Positions 44,469 to 54,067 of a stretch of 64,000 bases of DNA are shown piece by piece (the stretch's first letter is position 1; every line of letters begins with the position of its first letter). The position numbers and the translations under genes are program-made. A model generated the notes under the pieces. It saw only the letters and a program-made list of their open reading frames with translations. It did not search any database and was not told where the DNA came from. Location: NCBI GenBank assembly GCA_012656075.1, contig JAAKBF010000151.1, positions 620,001 through 684,000 on the forward strand. Reading direction: 5' to 3'. The stretch is from Phytophthora hibernalis. Its lineage: Eukaryota; Oomycota; Peronosporomycetes; Peronosporales; Peronosporaceae.

Positions 44469-45119
44469 ATGCAGCCGCAAGACATGAACAAGCAGCAGGA
44501 ACAACCCAAGCAGCTGCGGACGGACGCCGTGCCAAGTGTGACCGCCCAGCTCGAGCTTGAGCCGAACGATGTCGCGACTAGACCCGCATGTGCAGAGGAC
44601 GTAGCCTCCTATTGCCAGAGGGAGGCCAACATAGTGGCGCTGTTGCACGAAGCACCGGATAAAGTGGAGCCCAGGAAGGTGGTCGAGGCCGTACGGAAGG
44701 TTCGCCTCTGTATGGTCACACACGCCGACGTGTTGTCCGTGGAGTGTGTGAACACGCTTTCGGCTGACGCTGCGCTGCCCACGGTAGCTACGTCTGTACC
44801 GGCGAAGAAGATGGCGCTGGCCAATGAGGACGGAGCTGATGACGATTCGTCCATGGAGATCAACATCTACTACTCGAGACACCACAACGGCGCGGGCCAC
44901 GCACTGCGCTCCAGTGGCGCCCTAGCTGCTAACCACGTGCAGACGGGAGGACCCGCGACAAACCTCGCGGAGGCACTGGTGCATCCGCTCACATGGGCCT
45001 TCGTGCTGCCGTTCTTTGCAGTCGGCATGTACGTGAGCATCTCGAGGGTGGCGACGTTCCTGCGGCGCCGACGAGAAGAGCGCCGCATCGAGAGCAAGCA
45101 GTACATGCCCGTAAATTGA
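44469..45119 (+). CDS. Small single-pass membrane protein with a GLG1-like Cys segment
   Basis: A 216-residue intact frame. Residues about 40-105 have regularly placed cysteines (ACAEDVASYCQREAN, then VRKVRLCMVTHADVLSVEC). This resembles the cysteine-rich GLG1/ESL-1 repeat found in Golgi sialoglycoproteins; the resemblance is by spacing only. A hydrophobic segment near residues 175-198 (LTWAFVLPFFAVGMYVSISR) is followed by a strongly basic tail (RRRREERR), typical of a single-pass protein with its C-terminus in the cytosol. No obvious cleavable signal peptide is visible at this start; the N-terminus is glutamine-rich, so the true start may lie upstream. Likely in an endomembrane compartment. 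Confidence 0.65.
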   Translation: MQPQDMNKQQEQPKQLRTDAVPSVTAQLELEPNDVATRPACAEDVASYCQREANIVALLHEAPDKVEPRKVVEAVRKVRLCMVTHADVLSVECVNTLSADAALPTVATSVPAKKMALANEDGADDDSSMEINIYYSRHHNGAGHALRSSGALAANHVQTGGPATNLAEALVHPLTWAFVLPFFAVGMYVSISRVATFLRRRREERRIESKQYMPVN

Positions 45120-45431
45120 CCGTCGTATGTAGCAGTAGTTTGTAAGCGTAGGGCCCGCAGCAGCACACATATATATAAGATCAAGCCACATCAAATTAAA
45201 ACCGTAGACTATCATTGCGACTCCTACGCCTTGCCCACCACGACAGGCTGTGATCGTGCGGGTCGTCACCAAGAGGTTTCACCAAGTAAACTTACAGTCT
45301 ATGTAGCCACATGACGTCGCCTAAGTTTATGATGTTCTCCACACTATCATAGTGTCCACCACATAACCGGCTGAAACGTGGCGCTGCCTCGAGGATCCAA
45401 TCTCCATCTTCCCCTTCCGGGCGACGCGACG
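45120..45431. promoter_or_regulatory. Upstream region of SEC23 with a 15-bp palindrome
   Basis: A 312-bp gap between the membrane-protein gene and SEC23. It contains ACACTATCATAGTGT (45341-45355), a palindrome with 7-bp arms, about 80 bp before the SEC23 start. A role as binding site is only a possibility. Confidence 0.35.
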
Positions 45432-48018
45432 ATGCAGCAGGGCGGCTACGACCAGTACGGCCAGCAGCAAGGCGGCTACGGCCAGCAGCCTCAGCAGCAG
45501 CAACAGCAGTACGACCAGCAGCAGTACGCGCAACAGGGAAACTTCCAGCAGCAACAGGGCGGCTATGAGCAACAGGGAGGCTACGACCAGCAGCAGCAAT
45601 ACAGTCAACAAGGCGGCTACGATCAACAACAGTACAGTCAGCAGCAACAGGGAGGCTACGACCAATATGGACAACAACAGCAGCAACAGGGAGGCTACCA
45701 GCCAGGCATGCAGCCCCAGGAGTGGGACTTCCACGCCATGGAGGCCAAGGACGGCGTCCGCTTCTCGTGGAACTCGTGGCCCTGCACCAAATTGGAGCAG
45801 ACGCGCTGCGTCATGCCCACGGGCTGTCTGTACCAGCCTCTGAAGCCTATTGATGGCATGCCGCCTGCTGTAGAGTACGACCCCATCCACTGCAAGGCCT
45901 GTGCTGCAGTGCTGAACCCTTCTGTCAGGTGGACTTCGTGTCCAAGCTCTGGGTCTGTCCGTTCTGCGTGACGCGCAACCACTTCCCGCCGCACTACGCC
46001 GAGAACATCACGCAGGAGAACCTGCCAGCTGAGCTCATCCCACAGTACACGACGCTCGAGTACGAGCTGCAGAACCGTCAGGCAGGACCCCCTGTCTTCG
46101 TTTTCTGCATTGACACGTGCGTCCCTGAAGAGGAGCTGGAGGAGCTCAAGGACTCGATCCAGCAGACGCTCAACCAGCTGCCGCCCGATGCGCTCATTGG
46201 CCTCGTCACGTTCGGCACCATGGTGCACGTGCACGAGCTGGGCTTCCCGGAGGTGCCCAAGTCGCACGTCTTCCGCGGCAACAAGGACTTCACGGCGCAG
46301 CAGGTGTACGACATGCTGGGCCTGGCTGCCACGCGCAAGCAGCAGCCACAGGGACAACCTCAGCAGCCTCAGCAGCAGACCAGCAACTCGGCGCGTTTTC
46401 TGCTGCCCGTGTTCGAGTGCGGCTTCACGCTCGAGTCCATCCTGGAGGACTTGCAGCGCGACCCGTGGCCGGTGGCGGCCGACCAGCGTCCGCAGCGCTG
46501 CACGGGTGTGGCCATGTCGGTGTGCGTGGGTCTCCTGGAGGCTACGTTCCGTGGTCAGGGCGCCCGCATCATGATGTTCGTCGGCGGCCCCCTACGGTCG
46601 GTCCGGGAGCTATCGTCAGTCGCGACCGCAAGGAGGACATCCGGTCTCACACGGACCTGCAAAAGGACAAGGCCCCGCTCACCAAGAAGGCGCTGGTGCA
46701 CTACAACGACCTGGCGGCCCGCTGCGTAGCCTCGAGCCACGTCGTGGACATCTTCGCGTGCTCCCTGGACCAGAGTGGTGTGATGGAGATGGCAGCTTGT
46801 GTGCAGAAGACTGGCGGAGTGATCGTACTGGCCGACTCGTTCGGCCAGTCTGTCTTCCGCGAGTCCTTCCGTCGCATGTTCAGCAAGTTCTCAGACGAAG
46901 CCGCTGACTGCGACAAGGATCAGCTCACGATGGCCTTTGCCGCCTCCGTGGAGGTGCTTACGAGCCGCGAGTTCAAGGTTGCGGGAGCCATTGGTCCCTG
47001 CGCGCCTTTGAAGCGCCAGGGTGCGGCTCCGAAGAACGTGTCCGAGGTGGAGATTGGTGTGGGCGGTACGAACGCCTGGTCCATGGGCGGCATTGACCCC
47101 AACACCACCGTTGCCATCTACTTTGACATTGCCAACCAGACGCCGTTGGCACCCGGCAAGGCACGCTACATCCAGCTGATCACGCGCTACCAGCACGCTA
47201 GTGGTCGTCATCGTACACGTGTGACCACGATCTGCGGTCCTTGGACGGTGGATCCGAATGACACCGCCACGCTGGGTCGCGGCTTTGACCAGGAGGCCGC
47301 CGCCGTGCTGCTGGCACGTATCGCTGTACACCGCTCCGAGCAAGGCGAGGAGCAGCTGGACATCATGCGATGGATCGACCGGTCGCTTATTCGTCTGGCC
47401 GCTCGCTTCGCAGACTACCGCAAGGACGATCCTTCATCGTTCCGCTTGTCGCCCGAGTTCGCCATCTTCCCTCAGTTCATGTTCCATTTGCGTCGTTCGC
47501 AGTTCTTGACCGTGTTCGGCTATTCGCCCGATGAAAGCGCGTACTACCGCCACTGCCTGCTGCGTGAGAGCACGACGAACTCGCTGGTGATGCTTCAGCC
47601 GTCGCTGCTTTCGTACTCGTTCAATGGGCCGCCCGTCCCGGCGCTGCTGGATGCTGCCAGTGTGCGGTCGGATACGATCCTGCTGCTGGACTCGTTCTTC
47701 TACGTTGTGGTCTTCCACGGTGACACAATTGCCGCGTGGCGAGACCAGAAATTCCACGAGGACCCTGCGCACGAGAACTTCAAGAACTTGTTGGAGGCTC
47801 CGCAAGCCGACGCGCAGCTTATCATGGACTCCCGTTTCCCCGTCCCGCGCTACGTGGTGTGCGACCAGCACAAGTCGCAGTCGCGTTTCCTCATGGCAAA
47901 GCTCAACCCGAGCGTCACACACAACAGTATGGACGGTCAGGGCGAGGTCATCTTTACGGACGACGTGAGTCTGAAGGTGTTCATGGAGCACCTCATGAAC
48001 CTGGCTGTCAAGTCGTAG
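45432..48018 (+). CDS. SEC23: COPII coat subunit Sec23 with Q/G/Y-rich N-terminus
   Basis: Sec23 is the GTPase-activating inner COPII coat subunit that acts on Sar1 at ER exit sites. The start is ATG 45432. Residues 1-95 are a QQGGYDQ-type repeat, absent from animal and yeast Sec23. The canonical start follows (DGVRFSWNSWPCTKLEQTRC). Then come the zinc finger (CKAC...CPFC), the trunk/vWA-like part (PVFVFCIDTCVPEEELEELK, ALIGLVTFG, KSHVFRGNKDFTAQQVYDML), a beta-sandwich and helical part, and the gelsolin end with SRFLMAKLNPSVTHNSM, where the Sar1-activating arginine lies in known Sec23. Full length would be about 862 residues. Two one-base losses break the frame: near 45917-45922 (before CQVDF) and in the C5 run at 46588-46592. 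Both restore the conserved sequence exactly, so I read them as sequence errors. Another Q-rich spot lies near residue 305. Confidence 0.92.
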
Positions 48019-48399
48019 AGCCTCAGTAGACCCAGAACTCACAGCTTCCGACTGAAGGTAGGTGGCCAACAAATCGCGTAAATGAAGGATTGAAACACTT
48101 GTTATCTATGGCGTGGCGTTGAAATCGCTGTAGGCGGCGATCCTGTATGAACACCTTCCTGTCAGCATTGTGAGTTCGTATGGCAAAATGGCCGTGCAGT
48201 CCTGCAACTCGTGCACAAGATGCATCCTGCAATCTTGCACGCATGTTAATATGGATGCTACACCCGAGCTGGAAGGAGAAAATATATTGAAAATCAAGCA
48301 CGTAAGCATGAACAGCACCGGCATGACCTCCGATGCGACATCCTTGGTCTCTGATGACCGGACCTGGCCTAAGGCCCCTACGCTGCTGTTGCTCCCTTC
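48019..48399. other. Convergent 3' spacer between SEC23 and CesA
   Basis: 381 bp between two converging stops. It must contain both polyadenylation regions. No structured terminator or RNA is recognisable. Confidence 0.4.
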
Positions 48400-51300
48400 C
48401 TAGAAGGGGTTGGACGTGGGCTGCTCGATCCAGACCCACAGCGTGATGAAGATGAGCCCGAACGCGATCGAGATCGAGCCAACGACGTTGCCCTGGTCCG
48501 TCAGGCTCTCGTAGCTCCAGCCAAAGTACTCCTGGATGCTCATGCGCACGCTCGGCGCCAGCTTGACGGCGATGAACAGACCCATCATCAGACTCGCGAA
48601 CAGAAGCGAAGCACCGTGCGATGTCTGGATGCTGTTGTAGCCAGCCAGGAAACGCACCACAGACCACAGCACGCCCACGACCGTACCGAAGAAGATGATC
48701 ACATTGGGCAGCTCCGCCGTCGAACCGCGGCTCGCACCGCCCGTGTTAAACCACTTGGGCTCCTTGCCCGTGATCTTCCACCAGAACGCTTCCAGTACGG
48801 CAGTGCAGTTCGTGAACGCGTATGCAAACCACACCTCCTGAGACCGGATCACATCACTGTTGTCCACGGTTCGGTTGCTTAGCGCAGACAGCACACCCTG
48901 CACCAGTAGCTTCGGCACGAGAGCGTACACGAGACGTGCACCAGCCATGTAGATCGGAGCGTAGCCAGAGAACAGGAAATATATCGTGATATAGTAGAAC
49001 AGGATGGCCGTGATGGAGCCCAACGGGTACAATGTCGAGTTGAAGTAGAACACGCGGCGCATGAACTTGTTAGACTTGTGGTACGTAGGGATCTGCACCT
49101 CCGGCATCTTCCACTCAGGATCGAAATACTGCGTCTTCTTGTTCATCAGCGCGATCTGGAAGTTACCCTTGGCCCAACGCTTACGCTGTGCCAACGAACC
49201 AGCCACAGAGTCGGGGATCAGTCCTTCAGCCAAACGGATGCGTTCCGACGGTTCACCCTCGAAATCCTTACGGAAGTACTGCGCCTTCCACCCCATACCG
49301 CAAAGCACCTGGCCGGTGTAGCAATCTTCCGTCAGACTACCGTACTGAATGCCACCGATCGAATCCAGAGCCTCGCGACGGAACATCGCGTTCGTGCCGG
49401 CGAAAGAGGCGCAGTCGTAGCCGTCCTGGCCCGTTTGGATGGCATCGTAGAACGTAGCGTTACGGTGCCCCATCGGATCGCCGATCTGAAGCTGAATGCA
49501 ATCACGGAAGTACTGCGGCGTCTGCACAAATGCCACCGCGTTGTCACGCACGTCGTCCGAGTATGTGTGCAGAGAGGACACGTCCTCTCCATCGCCGCCT
49601 ATCTCGCCAGGGTTGCACTTGCGGCACACACCGGTCTTTCCCAGCTTGGCATCACAGTTCATGCAGCGCATGTCAATCTTGCTCGCGCGAGTGTCGCTCA
49701 TCGTACCATTCACTTGGCGGCGGTGGACCGCACTCTGTACGTGCATAGCGTTTTCGAAACAGTCCTTCGAGCAGTAGCTGATCTGCTCCTCGGGCACACC
49801 GGCAATCTGACATGAAGCACAGCAAAGCTTCGCGACCGCGTTGCAACCAATACCACAGCAAATGTACTTGGCCTTGTCCTGACGATCCTCGTCGTCAAAG
49901 AAGAACGGGAGCGTGGCCAGGATGAACTTCGGGTGAGGCTGCATGTCCGTATCCAAGATGATGAGGTAGCGGCCGTTGGCGCCTTCGTTGTACAGGCAGT
50001 TGTTAATGTTACCAGCCTTCGAGTAGTGGACGTCCGGCTTGACACGACCGATGAAGGAAACGTGCGGAAGACCAGGGTAGCGGTAGTCGTCGCGGAATGA
50101 ACCCACGGCACAATCCAAGCGGTTCACCACCTTAACACGGGATGGAGACGGCAAGTTCGCAGACGAGTGGAGCTTACGCCACGCGTACACTTCCATGTCT
50201 TCGTTGGGGTCGCACACGCGGTCGTACATGAACTGCGCCACCTCCTGACGGAGATCACCGGCGGTTTCCAGGATGCCCTTGTTCAGCTCCACCGTGGGGA
50301 CGGGGTTGCCCTTGGACCACTTGGCCTTGCAGTAGCCGTCATCCAGCACCCAGATCTGCAGGAGGTGGGGCGGGTACTGCAGGTTCATGCAGGCCATGAG
50401 CGTGTCGATCGTCTCCTCTGCTGGCTCGGAGTAGTGACACAGTAGAACATCCACCTTAGGCCACAGCTCATCTGGCACGGGGGTTCAAACTCGTCAAAGT
50501 AGTGGGCGCCACGACGCACGGGCTTCCACATGCCGAGGTAGTACAGCACTCCCAGTCCGAACGTCAGCACCTCAGCAAAGAGCATGGCGAAGTACGAGAC
50601 CCACTGCGGGATGGGCGGGTCACGAAAGCATTGCACGTTCTCGACGTCAGCGACCTGCAGGTACCAGTTGGGCGGCGTGAACCAGCCACTGAACGTCTGA
50701 CTCGAGCAACGCAGTTCCTCCAACGACGTGCTGGTGATAGTAGCGCAGTCCACTTCAAGTCGTGACGCGTCGCAAGGCTCCAACCCAATGACGAACCAGA
50801 AGACGAGCGCCAAGAGCTCCACGATGCCTGCGATGAGGAAGACGAAGTAGAAGAAGCGGTACGTCTGGTTGCCCTTCATCAGGTACTTGCGGACGTTGGG
50901 CAGCTTGCGTTCGATGATGTTGCCTGCTCCGTTGGCCACAATAGCTCTCTCCACTCCTTGGAACCACATACGGTACTCATCGTCCGTCTCGGGACACAGC
51001 ACCCAGACGCGACGCTTGGTGTGCACCTCGAAGCCCTTGTGCGGCAGGTCCAGTCGTGCACAGGGACGTAGTTGCAGTGCGTCTTTGAGTTCAATGGCCC
51101 CCACCACCAGGTCTGCGTTGCGTGTGGTAAAGTACTGACGACACTCAAGATGCGAGTGGAAGTAGTAGATCTTGGCCTTCTCCAGTGCAAAGTAGCGACG
51201 TTTCCAGCTCTTGTGGATCGGCCCCTTGATCGTGCGCTTGCCCTGCTTGTGCATGTAGCCATGTACCGAAATGATGTTGTCTCTTTGGCCTCCGAGCCCC

Positions 51301-51476
51301 ACAGCGTCCGAGACGTTCATGGGCGGAAGTGCCGGTCCTCGCGGGTCCACGTAGCCCTGTTGGGGTTCAGGACGCCCTTCCGAAGCGTACAAGGCCGCGC
51401 CATCGCCTGTGGCGGGCGTGCCGTGCAGCTCGTAGTCCTCGTGCTTCATGAGCCCCTGCTTGTCGCCTCCGAACAT
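48400..51476 (-). CDS. CesA: PH-domain cellulose synthase (CesA), copy 1
   Basis: Processive GT2 glycosyltransferase making beta-1,4-glucan at the plasma membrane for the oomycete wall. ATG 51476 (MFGGDKQGLMKHEDYELHG) is chosen because copy 2 starts alike (MFAKDQ). The PH domain is at about residues 70-180 (VHGYMHKQGKR, SWKRRYFALEKAKIYYFHSH). Two membrane segments (208-231, about 285-310) precede the catalytic loop with LDDGYC (first Asp), LDTDMQPHPKF (DxD), LTEDCYTG (catalytic Asp) and QRKRWAKGN (QxxRW). Several C-terminal membrane segments follow. After DxD is a Cys/His-rich insert (CCASCQIAGVPEEQISYCSK, then RCMNCDAKLG...CRKC). Total about 1025 residues. One base is missing in a G5 run at 50479-50483; six would join the two frames exactly (EFEPP/VPDELWP). 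Divergent from copy 2; convergent with SEC23. Confidence 0.93.
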
Positions 51477-52113
51477 GGCGGCGGGTTCTACACACTGAGG
51501 TTTGTACGTATGCTCTGCCGTGCTTTGGACTCCTCGCGAAGAAGCGCAACTGGCACGAGACCCGCGTCGAGCGTCGCCCAGGCCCGAAACCCTGCGAAAG
51601 CTGTTACGGAGTAAACCACTTGGATTCTCTATGCCGGACTTGTAGGCAGAAACGGGCCAACGGACGGAGGGTAGGGGTGGCGGACAGTGACTAGGGCGGC
51701 GGACGAGGTTTTTAAAAGTAGGTACTCCTTGTGTACCCATTTGCGAGGAAGTGGTGACGAGGAAGCTGAAGCTGCTGTCGGCGACTGGTTCATGCCCACT
51801 TGATAGACGGCGAGGGCAAGGCGTCGAGGACGAACGGCGTGTTAGATCCTAGTCATCGTGGCAAGTAGCATGTAACAGGATTCCTGTAGAGAATCTTTAC
51901 TATGGAGCGGAACCCACGATGTGATATCCGCTATGTGGGATTCGATCCACCCACCCAACGCTATTGGCGACTTTGCTTCGTGACGCGGCCTGCATTGTGT
52001 AGGTGGCGAACGGACATGGCGACTCCTCGCCAGGATACGCCTTCAGAAGGCGGCCGGCCTTCGTTCAGACTTGAGTGGTGGGCGTGAGCTGCTGCTCATG
52101 GCGCTTAGTTGGT

Positions 52114-52142
52114 GTCGCTGGTCACCACTGGTGACCAGCGAC
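52114..52142. repeat. Perfect 29-bp palindrome in the CesA divergent region
   Basis: 14-bp arms (GTCGCTGGTCACCA and its exact reverse complement) around a single C. It lies about 640 bp from the copy 1 start and 1.93 kb from the copy 2 start. The length and perfection make chance unlikely. It may be a dimeric factor binding site or a small transposon core. Confidence 0.85.
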
Positions 52143-52228
52143 TCACCAGCTTGCTGTGTGTTCGCCCAGCGCACTGTCTGCCCGAGTTGAAGCCAAGGTC
52201 GCTGAAATCTAAAGTCTTCATTTCTTCA

Positions 52229-52290
52229 CGATGTATCCGTGAGCATGCGAGGTTAACACGATGTATCCGTGTGCATGCGAGGTTAACACG
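52229..52290. repeat. 31-bp tandem duplication
   Basis: ACGATGTATCCGTG(A/T)GCATGCGAGGTTAAC occurs twice in a row with one mismatch, and the first part (ACGATGTA) starts a third time at the left arm of the following inverted repeat. Confidence 0.8.
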
Positions 52291-52354
52291 ATGTAAATGC
52301 TGGTTAGACTTGGTGCTGGAGATTGCGCTTCCAGGCTCTAACCAGCATTTACAT
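52291..52354. repeat. 17-bp perfect inverted repeat with 30-nt loop
   Basis: ATGTAAATGCTGGTTAG (52291-52307) is exactly complementary to CTAACCAGCATTTACAT (52338-52354). It could form a hairpin, or be a very short inverted-repeat element. It directly follows the 31-bp duplication. Confidence 0.85.
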
Positions 52355-52856
52355 TACAAGGCGACTGTCGCGCGACGCTTGGGGTTTGGTCGCGACCACA
52401 CACTGAAATGCCGGATAGGAGCTCTGACTCATGTTGCCTACTGGTAATTGAATACACGCCTACGCTGACCAGAACAAGTCGTTGGCGAATGCGTATTGTG
52501 GCGACTGCCCAGCTCTGAAGCAGCAAAACAGCGCCGATGTGTCGGCGCTCTTCATGCTTGTGTGCTAGATTTTCAATATTTTCGGCTTCTAGCTTGAGTG
52601 TGTACGCATGCGTGCGGGATGTATCTCGTGCACGAGTCGCAGGGCTTTCCGTGAGACTCACGGGACGAAACCACTCGCAGGAAAGACCCGCTCGTGGACC
52701 ACGAGTCGTGGTGCATGTCGAAAGCCTCGCGCAATGGTGAGCCCATGGCTGTCTTCGTGAGATCCTAATTAACCGACACTGCTTGCGGCGGTCTCCGTCA
52801 GCGGAAGTCGTTTCGCCCTAACGTTAGTTTACTGAGCATTCACCGCTGCCAACTCG

Positions 52857-52908
52857 CAGCTATTATAACAGCACCAACAGAACAGCTATTACAACAGCAC
52901 CAACAGAA
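52857..52908. repeat. 26-bp tandem duplication
   Basis: CAGCTATTATAACAGCACCA plus ACAGAA is followed by a second copy with one change (TATTACAACAG). Confidence 0.85.
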
Positions 52909-54067
52909 TGAGCCCACAATGTATATTACGGTCATGTTGGCGTTGCTGATGCAGAGCACCCAACGCACATGGTGTCGAATATCGCGCCTTGATTCCTGCG
53001 CCCTGATATCGCACAATCCAGCTGGGTGAAATTCCTAAAATGCTGAAAATTTCAGCACGCCACTTGGGCGGACGATGGCGGACGGAGCGCGAGGTTTTTA
53101 TCCTCAGAATGAGCACTGGCGCTACGAGAATGGGTCGCTTCTGAGACGGTGTTGCAGGACGGATTCAATGCAAAAATTGAAGCTGTTGCCATCGTGGGCA
53201 TCATCTGGCGCGAGCGTGTTGATCTTATGCAGGTGTTGCAGTCGGATCGTAGCATGGCGCTGCGAGCTCTGCGGCTGGTGTTTTTCGATTCAAAACGTGT
53301 CTCCACTTGATTGTTTTTTAAGCAGCGCTCAGTGCGCTATCGATGCAGAGCAGGCTGCAAGGTCTCGCCTTCAGTCATACTCGCTCGTGGTAACTACTTT
53401 GGAGTATTTGATCTCCTACATCATTGTACGACTGCATTCAGAAGCGGAGGCGCAATACATTCCTTCGGTTGTAACTTTTCGAGCATAACCTTTATTCACT
53501 CGGCTTCACTTTTACTGCCGGCAATAGTAGCGGAAGTAGACCGCAACTCGTCACGAGGAAGATATCACTCGGAAACGTGATCTTGACCAAGCTGCCAGCG
53601 AGTCGGACGGCACTCTTGAACTTCACCGTCATCTTCCCAGCATGCCCGCGTCAGGGCCCACAGGTGCTACATCAGCGCCAGCCAGCGTTGTTGCCGATAT
53701 CGGCACACCGGGTGCTGAATTCTCTGTCACGAGAAAATCCTGAGCAAAAGGCTCAGCAAACATGCTTTCTGTGTGAATTGGTTTGTACCGTCCTGGCATC
53801 CTTTAGTGCCCATTTCGTGGCACAAAATTGGGTCCTCGTCCCAAACGCCTCTCTCTTCCGTCCGCCTCCCCTAATCTCGCGTCCGCCCATTGGTGCAGAA
53901 ACCGTCCCTCCCCAGACTGGCTAGCACTTTTTGCGATGGAGCCAAGGCGCATGTCAGTCTCGGAGTTTCGCGAGAGGAAGAGGAGAAACCAACGTCCGCA
54001 GAGCCTCCAAGGCGACCTCCCACCCATTCGAGAGAAGCCCTCGTGAGCGAGAAACGACTTCTGAGTC

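Larger units (their letters stand above)
51477..54067. promoter_or_regulatory. 2.6-kb divergent promoter region between the two CesA genes
   Basis: Both CesA genes start outward from this gap, so it carries both promoters and perhaps shared regulation. No gene is convincing inside it. It contains a perfect 29-bp palindrome, a hairpin-like inverted repeat and two short tandem repeats (listed separately). GCCCATTTC near 53808, about 260 bp before copy 2, loosely resembles the oomycete initiator-type element; this is weak. Confidence 0.6.

Noticed and set aside
45327..45890. 187-residue Leu/Val-rich minus-strand frame that looks like a membrane protein
   Set aside because: It is the antisense of the Gln-rich Sec23 repeat (CAG/CAA read backwards gives Leu/Val), not a gene.
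47434..48072. 212-residue minus-strand frame opposite SEC23
   Set aside because: Antisense shadow of the Sec23 gelsolin and helical parts.
49078..49815. 245-residue plus-strand frame opposite CesA copy 1
   Set aside because: It lies fully within the conserved catalytic coding region on the other strand; high GC at third positions keeps shadow frames open.
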